Source of the DNA: Rhynchonema sp. JSB1_4
Lineage: Eukaryota > Nematoda > Chromadorea > Monhysterida > Xyalidae
NCBI GenBank assembly: GCA_030248065.1
Contig: JASAMV010006845.1
Span: 1-64,000, forward strand
Direction: 5' to 3'
Length of the DNA stretch: 64,000 nt
Shown here: positions 11,901 through 25,500 of the stretch, piece by piece
How the letters are laid out: each line of letters opens with the position of its first letter
Numbering within the stretch: position 1 is the stretch's first letter
Translations under genes and position numbers: made by a program
Notes under the pieces: generated by a model
Databases searched by the model: none
What the model was told of the DNA's origin: nothing
Seen by the model: only the letters and a program-made list of their open reading frames with translations

Positions 11901-13522
11901 ATTGCATAGCGTTTGGCACCATTTATCTGCAAAACTTATTTTGCAGTCGTCATCTTCTAAACTGGATAACAGATGTTTTCAGGCGCTTTTCCAACGGAAG
12001 AATTTTCTTTTATAAACTACTAGTCGGTGTTTTCAAAGGTTTTTCTGTTTGTTTGGTTGAGCAATGAAAGTGTCTCAGATCTTGTCCTGTGCCTGTATGC
12101 ATGTATGCAGTAGCTAATTTTTTTGTGTTGCTTTTGTCGATTCAGTCTTTTCGTTCTGTCCGTGTGGTGTGAACTGTCTGGAATAAATAAAAGTTGAAAA
12201 GTGCAACGGCCAAGTTTCTCAAGTCAGAACATTTTTCAGGATGGAGCAGATTGGCATGTCTTGTTATGCTGACAATACCAAGTCTCCGCATGAAGACAAC
12301 TATGGCATTCAGCGTTGGGTTAAAAAAATAAAATTTAAAAAAATTTTTAAAGGAAAAGTTTGCCACTTTTTCGGTTTTTAAAAATTAGAAAAGTATGTTC
12401 ACTTTTTTTTATTATTTCACAACTTTTTTATTTTCCCCGTAAGCTTGAAGCAGTGCACGCTGAGAAAGCAGCAAGCGGGCGTTTCTGAACGAAAGGTAAA
12501 ATTTGACAGGCTGCTTTCCAAGTGTAAGGCCGCCCTCAGACAAACGCGAAAAGCGAAAAGCAAAAAGTTTTTCAGCGTATCATCCACAGCGCACGCCAAA
12601 CAGCCGCTGAAACATTTTGTTTGAGCATCACTGTGATTTAGGCCTGTGGTTAAGAAGTTGCTGTTGTGCTGAACTTTTCGCTTTTCGCGTTTGTCTGAGT
12701 GCGGCCCAAACCGTTTGTTTGCAGCATTGTTTGTTTAGACTAGTTGCACATGCGTTTTTAAACGATTTGTATGATTTTCGTGACCTTTTATGGAGCCGTT
12801 TTAATGTCGTGCTGCGATCGTCAATTTTTTTGGCACCGCCGTCAACGAATGTTCAGTCTCTCAATAGCCCTATGGCGAAGCGTCAGGTAACTTACAAATA
12901 TTCCTATAAAACGTTTGGGCAACCAGCTTAAATGAATTAGATTGCAAACAAAGATCACACGGCAGACTGTCAAAGTTGACCTTTCGTTCAGAAACGCGCG
13001 TCTGTTGCTTGGTAAGCGTGCAATGTTTCTAGCCAACGCCCACCTTACACCGAACTTTCTCACACCTGTTGCGACCGACCTTTACACCCAACTGACCTTT
13101 ACACCGTTTCGAAACTTCCAACCTATACGGAGTAGTGCTGCTACAATGGTGTTGTGCCAATGAGAAATCTTGGGTATAGCTTACCAATGGCTCGGATTTG
13201 TCGCACTAGTCCATAGCCAATCATTCGACTGACTTTGTCTCGTACAAAGCCTCTCATGTCTATGGGTGGCTTGCCATTGTACCAAAACGCTCTTGTCGCT
13301 TCAATCATGGTGAAATTGGCCCATGTCCAAAAGTCTTCGTTACTTCGGAGCTGAATAACGACGATGTGCCTTCACCTGTTTACATGCTTAGAAAAGATTA
13401 GCTGCATACAGCAGGTGTCTGACTAACGTTCATAAAATTGTGCATTCGTTCATTTGTCCACTTGCCAATCCATGTGTTCCGCAGTTGTTCAGTGTAATTA
13501 AACGACTTCACATCCCTTCCAC
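8906..13522 (-). CDS. Polycystin cation-channel domain and C-terminal tail (ten exons)
   Basis: Exons: 13428-13522, 13185-13350, 10603-10858, 10328-10526, 10125-10251, 9928-10043, 9701-9856, 9465-9627, 9221-9372, 8906-9124. The TOP (polycystin) domain reads NEDFWTWAN, AFWYNGKPP, ELKGLPIVGR and TYSAGGY, then WLDNRTRAIFLEFGMYN, all family hallmarks. Helices follow: LLFICCILMFVLMIG, IVILASTASVFYVL, LVLFLANVKILKLLKVN (S4-like, few charges), FTIVYVSFSSAFFLL, the pore segment and FFFFFMVAQAMILINMLATI (S6). The pore loop reads AAMLGKFSF where PKD2 has LGD, so the filter acid is replaced by Lys. The tail after S6 has heptad-like spacing (RFLLRLNKAVDTSLDLHQM) that might coil. The 9221 donor reads AAG|GCAAGT, a GC-AG intron. 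Intron 10859-13184 holds a transposon. Confidence 0.88.
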
Positions 13523-16500
13523 CTAAAACATGCTGATGTTTTAAACTTGTACACTTCATTCCGTTTGACTTGCGGATCTTCTTACTTACCGTAACACATT
13601 ATGAACACGATCAGAGCAAAGCCACAGTTGTACAACATGTCTCGCAATAGTGCATTCATTCGTTTCAGCTTCAGCAGCTCGAGGCGTTCGTCGTCCATCC
13701 GTTCTTGGAACGCTACATCCAATGCTTTCACGCTGACGCCTGTAAATCATTGTCATTGCTTTTTTTGTAAGCGCTAGTTGAAATTAAGAGGTGCAGGCAT
13801 CATTTTTATAACCTTCCGGTTTATCGGGCTTGATGTGATACAGTAGATGTTCTTCATTATCTTCAATTGTATCGTCTTCTCCATAGTTGAATTTAGCGCA
13901 CAAGCATGCACAGAATATGGCAATGAAGAAGAGCTGAAATATATTTGTTGACGTTTTCATCGGTATTAGGTTTTCAGAAATAAGCTGAGTACCTTCAGTG
14001 GTTCAGTCAGTAAGATGGATGAAAAAATGGCCACGAGCATGCTGGTTAACCATTTTCGTGCTTCTGCTTCTCCGAATATGATACCGTAAGAGAAAATCAA
14101 GAAGGCACATCCCAGAATAATTGCGAATGACATCACCCATGCGATCTGAATAATAAAACAGTAGTATTGCCCTGTTTTCAAGCACATACAAGCTGTCAAA
14201 CCTGTCGGAAAAACGATGGCAATGGATGTGTAAGAACTCGTTCAAAACATCCCATCCTCCTTCGTCGTTCTCTTCGTGCTACCCAGTAGGGATGGTCTTT
14301 TTCCTCATCATAAATTGGCAGCTGCAATAATAAGCTTGTTGAAAATAAGCTCGTTTTTACAGCCATCAGGTTCTTGTGCTGTAGTCCATTGGCGTATAGT
14401 CCGTCCACCAGCTCATGGCACTTTGTGTTGCGGCTGGCCGACTTGTTCCCTTCCTCCACGTTCTAATGAAAGAGAAATTGAGTTTCCGAAAAAAATATTT
14501 TTGCTCCTAAATTGCTGTCTTTATGAAATCGACGTGTTTTATAAATTTTAATTTAATTTAATTTTAAATTTGATCGAATTCAATCGTTTTCGACACATTT
14601 TATTATTTTTTTTAGTTTTTTTTGCAAAATCGCTCACACTCAATTTCTCTTTCATTGGACGTGGAGGACGGAACCAAACCAGCCAGCAGCAACACAAAGT
14701 GCCATGAGCTGGTGGACGGACTTTACACAGGGTTGAAGCGCACTGAAAATCGTTCTTATCCCGTGCTTGCTTTATTTTCAAACGTGAAGTTTAGCCAGTG
14801 CCTGTCACCGTTTCAGGGGCGTCTGAATCTTGGGGGTGCATGTGGTTGTCCCATTTCTGAACGTCGTTTTTATCCAGTGTGTGTATCCAAAACCCTCAGG
14901 TCAATCAAACCACGTCAAACAACGAACTTTTTGATTAGTTTTGACCCGAAACAACCAGAAATCAGTGAAACTGACAAGCGAAGTGCGCGAATTTTTAAAC
15001 ACTTGAAGTGTTCGAAAGTGAAAATCTTGCGATTTAAGGGTTCCTTTTCTTTTCGTGACTTCTCAGAGGGACGTACAGTACACCCCAAAACGGCTGAAGG
15101 GGTTCCTGTGCCCCATGTACCGCTTTCTTACGCCACTTCAATGCAGTCTGCACCGTTTGCTGGCGATGACGGAAGAAATCACGTAACAAAAAGAGCAAAG
15201 CGCGTGAAGTGCGGAAAATTGACTACTTTCTTTCGGGCGACCATAAAATTTGATTCCAAATGTGTGCATGTAACACGCGAAGCGCTCGAATTTTGGGCTT
15301 TTGATAAGCATAATGGTGAAAATCTTGCGATTTTGGACTATTCCCCCAGTTTCGGTTACAAACGTTTTGAAGGGAAAAATAGCCCAGGGCTACGCAAAAT
15401 ATAGCCCACGGTTATCCCGGCAACGTATCGGCAGTCAATTTAGCCCATGGGCGTGTGCGCCCCTGCTCTATTCTGGGGCTTACCGGAGCTATGTCATGCA
15501 GACCGAGCGCAACGTTCACGTGATTTGGTCTTCGTTTTGCTAACTTCGCCTTGCGGAAGAAGTGAATGATAAGCAGACTAAGTGGAATCGCGATCAAGTT
15601 GCAAAGTAGTCCGACGGCAATCTGTAATGTTGATGCATATGGCAATCTGAGTTAAGCAACTAGTGCTTTAAGAGTGAGACGATTGTCTATCATTTGTTGT
15701 CACCTGTTCCATGCTGATTGTCAGCGGTCTGATGTTTATAGCATTTTCGTTCACTCCCGTTGGTATGGTCTTATACCACATTGCAGACCCAAGCATAGCC
15801 AACATAATGAATACCATCACGCAGGTGACACGCTCTGTTCGTTTGAACCGTGAAAACGGTGGTCGTGTGAAAATAGATACCCTAAATTGGGTTGATTTCG
15901 TTTTTCACATAATATCTGTGTTTGAATAAGTTCGATATTGTACCATATTTGTCCATCGGTCATTTGTCGTCGCATGCGCTCCTTAACGACGTTTGATGTT
16001 TCTTCAAGCTCCATTCTCGTGCTAACGCCAATCATTCGCTCACACTAGAATGTTTTCGAATTTCTTATTTCAAGGACTAAATCCTATTTTTCATGTTAGG
16101 GCTCCACCAGATAGACCCGAAACCCGAAATACATTTTTTCTATGTCCATGTTTCGGGTTTTGAAAAAAAACCCGAAACACAAATCATGCTAATCGAAAAT
16201 GTTTCGGTTTTGCCACTTCTAGCTGACGTGAACAATTTATACTGTGAGTCGAAACATTTTCGATTATCAAGCTTCGTGTTTCGGGTTTGCTTCAAAGCCC
16301 GAAACCCGAAACATGGTTACAGAAAAAATGTTTCAGGCTTCGAGTTTCGGGGCTATCTGGCTGAGCCCTTAAATACGACCTGTCCGTCATCTTCGTCGAT
16401 AGCCAGCCAACGTTCAGCGATAAACGGATAACTTTCACCGGTCTGATGGTCGACGACAACAACCGAGTCGAGAAACCAACCACGGAAGTTACCTATGCCT

Positions 16501-19500
16501 GTGTTGTCATGCCATATTCGGATGAACTGAAGATCACCCAAGTGCCTAGAAAGATGAAGGGTTCACAGTTTAAAAATGTGTGGAACTTTTTAGCGAGGTG
16601 AAAACGAACTCTTGATTAGTCATTATGAACGAGTCGATTGCTCCATTTCTGAACGTCTTTTTGTTTATGACTGAACACTGCAGTTCTCGAATTGCTGTCT
16701 CATTCTCATCACCGGTCAAAATAAAGGTCACGTTGGAATCTGTTGCTGATCCTCGACCGTACCCAGTGCGCAGCAATATTTCGTAGATGTACTTGTCCTG
16801 AAGTGACACAGTGCGGTGTTAGGCAAACGAAACTGCATTAATCGATATCAAATTTGGTGATCGGATCGGGCTAGGTAGCAGTGCCGGATCCAGCTTTTGC
16901 CAAGGCTGGGGCCAAATCTAAAATGTCGTTTTTATCTGGTGCTTGTTCTATTTTTGGACAGTCATTTTTATCTAGCGATTGCTTAGAACTTAACGATTTT
17001 AAACCAAATAAACAGGCAAAATATGAACATTTGACGCGTTTTGCACGCGCGACACCCAAATTTAATTGATAATGTGTGTGTGTCTGACGCGTTCCGAAAT
17101 GGTGGCCCTCATTCATTTGTATTTGTATTGACGTGATGTGACTATAAAGACCGATCCGGTCACATCTCGTGATGTGACTACGAAGACGGATCCGGTCACG
17201 CCACGTGATGTGACTGTCACATCACATCAATATGGCTAAGTAGTCCGATCCGATCGTATTGATGTGATGTGCGTAGGTAGACCGATCAGATCCGATCGCA
17301 TCCCATCACCAAGTTTGATATCGATTATTACAGTGCATTTACATTGAGAGAGTTAAAAAACGTAACTTCTCGCCGAATGGAGTAACGGAGTATCCGTACT
17401 CAGTGCATGTCACCTTGTGATGCTGCTGGCTGGCTTGTTCCCTTCCTCAACGTTCTAGCGAAAGGGAAATTGAGTTCTCGAGCAAAATTTTGCGCTTAAT
17501 TATGATTTTTATGAAATTGACGTGTTTTATCTATGGATTAACCTGATATACATATGTTGAAGAACAGATCAGTCACAAACATAACTTAAGTTATGGATCA
17601 GCACTCAGTTCAATAAATGGAGCGTATTTTCGTTGAAAGCACAGAAGAAAAAGTTTCTTTCATGTGTATCTTGCTTTATGAATGTCCAAAAGCCTTTTAC
17701 ACAATTAAATTGGACTTAATTAATTCTTTTTCGACGCATTCTGTCATTTTGTTTAGTTTTTTTGCGAATCAGGTCTTTCAATTTTTCTTTCAATAGAAGG
17801 TGGAGGAAGGGAACAAACCAGCTAGCAGCTACACAAAGTGACGTGAGCTGTGAGGATGGACTACACGCTTAATAATGGTAACAGCAGTAGTTATGACCGT
17901 TTCGGCCAGTTTTCACAGACGGGCGAGGTGCCACGCCTCGTCGGTGCGAACACCTCTGACCTTAGTCCACACCTTAATCGTCACAAAATTCATACCTGAG
18001 GGTCGTTGTCATCCATCGGTAGACTGACATACTTCAACGCGTCTTGTTTGTCCTTGTATTTAGCCCACATCATCATCAGACCGTACATCAAGAAAATGAT
18101 AATCAGTGAGATGTAAATACTCATGTTGTTGACGAATGAAGCGTTACTGAACACGAAGTCAAAGTCCAGCGAATTTGGAGGAACGAATAATCCAGCAGAG
18201 AATGGTGTTAGATGGTTCGATTCGCAGTACAAATAATTGTTCGATGTGTCATTCAGTGCCTGCAAAATAGTTGAATCTTTGGATAAATTATTTACTATAG
18301 TAAATTTCTAATTTCGTTGCCTCATGCATTCTTACAGACGCAGGGAAACTCCCGTTCGAAGTCGAAGCAGGCAACAAGCTCAACACACAGTGAACAAGCC
18401 ACGCAGCTGACACACATACAGCTTGTGTGACTGAAACATTTGAAACGCACACGAGCCGGCTGCGTGGCTTGTTGACCGTGTGTTGAGATTGTTGCCTGCT
18501 TCGACTTCGAACGGGAGTTTTCCTGCGTCTGTAAGAATGCATGAGGCAACCAAATTAGAAACTTACTATAACTATAGAAAAATTCTAATTTCGCTGCCTA
18601 ATGCATTTTTGCAGACGCAGGGAAACTCCTGTTCGAAATCGAGGCAGGCAACTAGTTCAACACATAGTGAGCAAGCCATACAGCCAAGCAACTGACACAT
18701 ACAGCCTGCGTGCCTGAAACATTCGACGTCATCACGAGGTTGTTGATTGTGTCTTGAACTTGTTGCCTGCCTCAACTTCGAAGTTTTCCTGCATATGTAA
18801 AAATGCAAAGAAACTAGAAAGTACTAATTTTTTGATTTTTGTCTTTCATGCACAGCTGGATTCTGAAAAAATTGTACTGGTCGAATGTTCTTGGTGCGCG
18901 GCGAAAGTTATCTGCTCAGGTAAGGTTTCTAGGGCTACCAGTTGCAGAGTACGTGACTGACGTTGGATTGAATTCACAAAACAAAGTCAATCTCACCGTC
19001 AAGTTCAAAGTCAAAGTTCACAGTCACGCGTAAAATGACGGTGAACTTTCAAGAGTTCACCGTTATGTTCCCCGTCAACCTCAGACTCAAGCCCAATGTT
19101 ACACTCGCACTGGCACACAACAATGTTGCACTGTAACCACAGTGCTGTGCTGCGCAGTTGTAGTGTGTGATCCCACAGCACAGCCTGTGCTAATCATAAC
19201 GTTGTGAAGAGCCGAGCTTGATTGGCCGACAGTTTTTCTAATCCCATTGTAAGTCTGACGTTGAACTTGACGGTGAACTCGTGATACTTACACGACTTTG
19301 CGTTTGACGGTGAACCTTGATTTTGAACGTTGGTGAGCTTGATTTTATTTTGTGAATTCCGCCCATTAAACGGACCCATGAAAAAATAAACAACAGCATA
19401 CAAGCTATTGGCTAAGAATGAACAGAAAAACCTAAGTTCGTGGCTTCGTAACTCACCGACATGCCATCGCTCGTCCACTGTCTCTTGAGAACGTCAAGGA

Positions 19501-22500
19501 AATAGCAACCTTTGGTCATTGTTCCAAATTTGTAGCCAGTTGAAAAATTCCTTGAGTATATCTTGTCGTCCCATAGTACGGTCCAGTTATTATCAACGGG
19601 TGTGCCAGACGGCATGACGCGTGCAACAGCGACGTAAGTCGGTCCCGTGTACATATTCAGCAAACTGCTCGGAATGCTCCATGTGAACTTGCCTAAATTC
19701 GCCGTTCATCTCGATAGCTAAGTAGACTGAACTGGGCAATGATAACGTCAGCTTACCCACTGCTTTGACCTTTGTCATGAATTTATTTTGTTGTTTGTAG
19801 CGGGGCCCTGGGTATTGTTTTGAAAAGAACAGCTCAAGGTTCATAGATTCATCGTTCGGTTTAATTTGAACAAGAATGGAGGTGTTCTTTCTGTCGACTG
19901 TGATCCGGTGAACACTGTAAAGTCATGGTGTAATTTTATACGTATTGTGTCATAAGGGCTGCATCAGCCAAAAATGACTAACCTGAAGAATTCCTTCCTT
20001 TTCTCTAAGATTTGTTTGTCTGGCACCACGTTTGTGATTTTCGGTCTATTTGCTTTTGTGATCGTTTTTTGCTTAAACCACATTTTAATTGGCTTTCGCG
20101 TGTTCAAGATGGCAATGACATCGCCATTCACATCTGACATTTCGATTTCCAACAGTCCGGTACTTGTGTACGCTGGATCGTTTGGATTATTTTCTTTCTT
20201 TGTTTGGCGGTAGTTGACAGCGAAGTACATCACCTAAATTCAAAAGTTTTATGATCTCTATATTGCATATTACTCAATTGTGAAAGATACGATTGACACC
20301 TTTAATCGAACAATTCGAGTGCAGTCGCACGATGATGCGGTGACAACATCACATGCGAATGGCGGGAATTCAACTCGATAATTGTCGGTATTGACCACAC
20401 CAATGGGTTCTTTGACCACGTCACAGAGAGTGCCAACGCGAAGCATTAATTTCGCGCTCCCGGCCTAAATTGTCACTTTACAGTAATGGGTTTCCTGCCT
20501 GTACATCGGAGTTTTTTCAGCTAGCAAGTTACGTACCTCCATATTCTTCGTTAACATTTGACCATTGTCAAGTTGGCTGAGGTCCATAAGAGCAATCTTT
20601 GAAATAACGGCAGCTACGTCATTGAATTGCTCAGCTGACTCCTCCGCCTTTTTGACAGCCTCTTCTTCTGCTGCGTAAGTCGCCCACTCTTCCAGTGAAG
20701 CCTCTTCCGGCCGAAACGCTTTGTCTAAATTAATTTGTTTGCAAGCGCTAAAAAATGTGAAACCAAAGCATTAATTTATTGTAGCGCGTACTTGGATCTT
20801 GAGGCATGACTGTTTCGTACGTACTCAGCTGATCATTAAGCGCCTTCTCGCGATCACTTTTCAGTGGAGTATCGAGTGACAATTTTTGTGCAGTTGATAT
20901 GGCGGCAACCGACTCAAGTAATCCTTGTGCCAATTCATCGGCTTGCTTTTGTGACAATGTCTCAAGGAATTCATCGTTGTCTAACGCTTTCGTAATCTTT
21001 GTAACCAATGTAGAAGCCTTTTTCGCTGAATCAACGGTAAGAAGTGATTGTTTCTTGACTTCACCGGTTACGGGATCGATCGTAGAGCTTTCTCCTGCAG
21101 AGCAAATTATATATTAACGCCTACGGAATCCACATTCCAAGCTGAGTAATTAATCTGCATTTATACCTGACGTTAGCTTCGTCACCGTTGACAGGAGTAC
21201 TCCAGCATTATCCGAGGTTACTGGCGCTTTCTCAATCGTGTTGAACATTTGTGTATTCATTTCGGCGCGTGCATTGTTCATGGCGTCCATCTGTCGTTGG
21301 ACTGCTTGCAGGCATGCTTGTTGGGCAGGCGTTATTCCACACGATTTATCTTTGGCCTGGACAGTTGAGAACCAACATATGAGCTATTTGTTCCAGACAG
21401 ACGATTAACTTAACGCATCGTGCCTGAGAAAATTACCACGGTTCAATATCTGTGACTCTTGGTGTGATTCTTTTCATGGGCCAAGCATTTCTGTTAAAAT
21501 TTGAAAAAGCAAAACCTTATCGAGTGTGCTATAGGTCTACATATCCTGTAGGGCTGGACTATCTGCTGTTTAGCTCTCAAGTTTTGGTCTTGCAATTGGT
21601 CGCCCACGCCACAGACCACACTGTTCCGTGTGTGGCCATCATCGTGAGTATCAGCCAAGGCAATTCAACAGGACAGCCAAATCGAATTGGGCCACCGAAC
21701 CTCAAGAAATGTAACCACTGGTAGACATTAATTAACTGGAATATTTGGAGGGTGGGACAGCGTTTAGGTCGGCTATAGACATTGGGCATTACGTGCTGGC
21801 AACATAAACTGTATTTTTCCATAGAGTCCTAACCGCTCATAATTTTATCTGGCAAGACGCGTTATTGGACACTAACGGCAAGCGCATTGCACGGTGCCAG
21901 TGCGGCATTGGAATCAACTGTCAGTGGCAGTAGGATGAATGGCAGCTTGTTAAGCTCTTGAAGAACACTTCCCATAGTCACCCAACTTGGCGCTAACGGC
22001 AGCTTCCCATGCATGGGCTTTCCCTAAATGAAAATAACATCTATCGTTGTTTATGTGCATTAACAATTAAGGCATTGCTTACCTTGAATGCTTCTTTAGT
22101 GTAGAGATGTTCCGGCACAACAGACAGCAACTCCAAGGCGCTGACTTGCACAGGAACGTCATGAATCACGCTGTCCATCTCGAGCGGTAAAGTCTGTAAT
22201 TATTTGTCTTTGGTAAAATCAGTTGCTATCATGTGTAGTATGCCTCTATTTAACCTTGATGCCAACGCTGTCAGCCTTCATTGGAACCCAGAGTGTTTTG
22301 CCACTGGATGTGGTCAACGTTACTTTACCGACCACCTCTGTGCTGGGGACTACCAGTGGGTTAGCGGTGCGTTGTGAATCGGTAAGACCGACCATTTGTT
22401 TTCTACCTTCTTCGCACACGGTAGCTGAAGTGTTAATGTTAATATAAAAACGTGGTATCCTACATTAATTGCGACAATTAACCTGGTTCGCTAACGGCAG

Positions 22501-25500
22501 GTAAACTGGCATATTCTTCTGAGCTCATCTTTGGCGGAGCGGTGAACAAATGTTCGGTGCTGATGGATACGCTGGTTCCGCCTGTCATGTGCACCATGGC
22601 CAGTATGTCATCTGATTTGTCCTCAGCTTCTCCAGAACCCAGCACGTCTGGCGCGACTTCCTCTTTGTACATGACCATAGTTGTGACTTTGCCATCTGCC
22701 GGTTTCACCAAATCAAATGGGGCCATCAGCTCATCCAGTGAATACGGTTGAGTGAAATCAGCCGTTGGAATTTGTTTGGCCAACTGTGATGTGGTAAGTT
22801 AACGTGTTATGTGCATTTACATATACATAGCGCTTACTTAACATAACGTGAGTTTACCTTGTCCGTTGCATCTTGGTTAATTTGGCATTTGCCTTCCTTA
22901 TTTGTTTCTCCGCTGTCACATGGTGGAAGGCCAGAACCAGATACTGTTTGCTGTGCTTCTTCTTCCTCCTCTGGTTTTTCTTCTTCGGGAGCAAATCCAA
23001 GCAATTCTGGATGTTAGTCAGACTGTTATGTTATGCAACAGAGAATTCGATTTCTTCCTCTGGGGGCTTATTCAGATTAGTGCACCTGTTTTGAAACTAA
23101 GATACTTAATCGAACTTCTCCGGTAAATCTCTAAAGGTGGAGTTATACTTGTCCATACTGGGTCTTGTGGACACGCTTGTAGACAGTTTTGGACAAAATG
23201 TCCTCTTGATGAGTTATACTTGGATGAGGACAAGTGTAACTCACTATGAGGACAATCTCATGCGGACATTTGTCGCGCACTGCGCACACGCAGTGTCCAA
23301 AAGTGTCCTTATCACCGGAGTTCAAAAATTTGAACTTTTGGCTTGTGGACAACTTCGAAAGATGACGATTGCTGGTTTCCCACACAACTTTGTACATTTA
23401 TATCAACTTGTTGGAAGTTCCTGAGCCCAAAACAAGTCTTGATTCATGCACAAGTCGCAAAAATGGAGAAACAAATGAAAGCGCACCGGCAATAACACTG
23501 TGGGCTTGAGTCGGGATTGGGACCCAGCAAGCAGGTTCTTCTGCAAGTGAAATGGCATGAAAAAAACTAATTTATTACAAGTGGGGCCCGATGAACTGAA
23601 GTCAGATCACCGAAGCCTAAACCTAACATCGACCCTAAGATTCGGGCCGGTAGGGTCGGTCCGAAAAGCCCCGACATCATCGAATTTCAATAAAAAAATC
23701 ATGACCTTTTACGGTAATTTTTTTATTTGCCAAAATTTCTTGCGATTCAGCAGATTAGGTTCAGGACCGACTTCCATGATTTTAAGGTATTTTAAAACAA
23801 AAGCTGTAATTTTTGCACCTAAAAATTATGTTCAAAATGTCACCAGAAAAAGCCGGGCCGAAAAAGTTGGGCCGGGCCGCGCCGACTTTTTCCAAGTCGA
23901 GCGGGGCCGACCCCACGACCTAGGTAGCCCGGCCCGATTCCCACCTCTGTAGGGCTATAGTTGCTGGGACTCAGATGTGGCAGACCAGTGCAGTTCCTGG
24001 TCTGGAGAAAAGAAATTTTTTGAGATCCTTTTTGCCTTTTTTTGGAAAACTCTCAACAAAAAGGGTTATTTTGGCGATTTTTGACAACATTGACCTAAAA
24101 ATCACTTATTTTATGCCTAAAAATGCCAATTTTAGACATAAACTTGCCTATTTTAAGCAAAAATTGTGGGAGCAGAGGTACCCGGAGGGAGAACAGGGAG
24201 CAGGCGTACCATGGAGGGGGAATAGGCGTACCCGAGCCCGAGGGGCCCCCAGAAACTACACTGTGGCAGACTGAAAAGCACCCAACCCTATAATCCTAAC
24301 CGTGTGGTGTGTTGGTTTGCTTGCAAGTTAAAAAAATGGAAAACCGACCTTTTCGTTGGACATAATCGTGTTCATCAGAATATCATATCCATGGAACAAT
24401 TAGCATGACAAGAATTAACACAACACATCAACTCTATCAGGATCTGAGAGAAGCATCATATACTCAACTGATAAGAGTCGATGGGCAGTGACGTTTCTTG
24501 CGGGGGGTCAGGCCCCGAAATATCTCATTTTCAGTTTACCAGCTTTTATTGTGGTTTTAATTTTAGACGCATTGCATTGATTTTGCAATGCAGAAACTTG
24601 TTTATTTATTTTCAACCGTGGCGTCATTGCAGAAAAATCATGCTTTTTCTCTTTCTTTAATTTTGATATGGGTTCGCTTGTGGACAAGACGGACACTTTT
24701 GGACAGTATGGGTTGTCCACACGACCCAAACTGTCCAAATGTCCTCTTGTGTTGACAAATGTCCTCAAACCCATTTGTCCACATGAGGACAAGTATAACT
24801 CCACCTTAAGACTGTTTGGTGTACCGGAACTATAAATTCGAACATGTCTGTGAATTCCTGATTATTTCATTATGATTTGCTCAGTCACTGACCTTCTGCT
24901 GGTGGCTCCTCCCCGGGCGGCGCAGGTGGCGCTTGTTCTTCCTTTGGCGGTGCTGCAAAAGTAGTACGGTTTTTCTCACAAATATACCCTTTATGTTTGC
25001 CACGTATCGTGGCCGTGAAAGAAGAATTAGCTCATAAAGTTACCATCGAGCGTATCCACAAGTGCGCTGACCATAGACATTGCAGCGGCCGGATCTTGGG
25101 ACGAGTCTTCCATCATGGCACCAATGTCAATATCGTCCATTGGAACAGGTTCCGCCTGAGTGTATAACCCTCACCAGCGCGACTTTGCATTGCATATTAT
25201 TTTCACCCGTTTCAACGATGCCAAAGTCACGTCTAACTTTACAGAGAGGCATCAGATCCTCTGTTCCTAAACCACATTGTCTGTTCCCCACTTTCTTACG
25301 AAGCAGACTATTATAGTTCTTTAAAAATGCCTAACGACTAGTCTAACAAGACGAAATGAAAAAACATATGGTCCGTTCCTTGAATTGTTCACATCTGCTC
25401 TTCCTAATCTCTGTAAGAACGTGTGGATGACCAATTTCTTTGGACCAAATACCGCACAAATTTGGGAGGCAATGGGTTGCACTGTGTAAAACTGTTTGTG

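Larger units (their letters stand above)
23135..24806. mobile_element. 1.7-kb foldback element with GGTGGAGTTATACTTGTCC ends
   Basis: Left end ggtggagttatacttgtcc and right end ggacaagtataactccacc are perfect inverse repeats, and pairing extends inward through several gtccaca/tgtggac units for more than 150 bp. Right flank TTAA; left flank CTAA or TAAA, so a TTAA target is likely but degraded. Two other elements lie inside it: a foldback at about 23,580-23,945 and the hAT-like MITE at 23986-24263. It fills the intron before the acidic stalk exon. Confidence 0.75.

Noticed and set aside
14622..15404. Longest uninterrupted open frame on the plus strand (260 codons)
   Set aside because: It begins inside a foldback MITE arm and runs through repetitive intron DNA between two polycystin exons. 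It has no domain, no neighbouring exons and direct-repeat content (gtgaaaatcttgcgatttt occurs twice).
17130..17300. CRISPR-like or satellite array of GTGATGTGACT units
   Set aside because: Spacing is irregular, units occur in both orientations and they lie between terminal inverted repeats of a foldback element.
19593..19844. Continuous minus-strand reading through 19693-19756 as one exon
   Set aside because: It leads out of frame (VHMEHSEQ). Removing a 64-bp GT-AG intron gives KFTWSIPSSLL and continues to the GPS.
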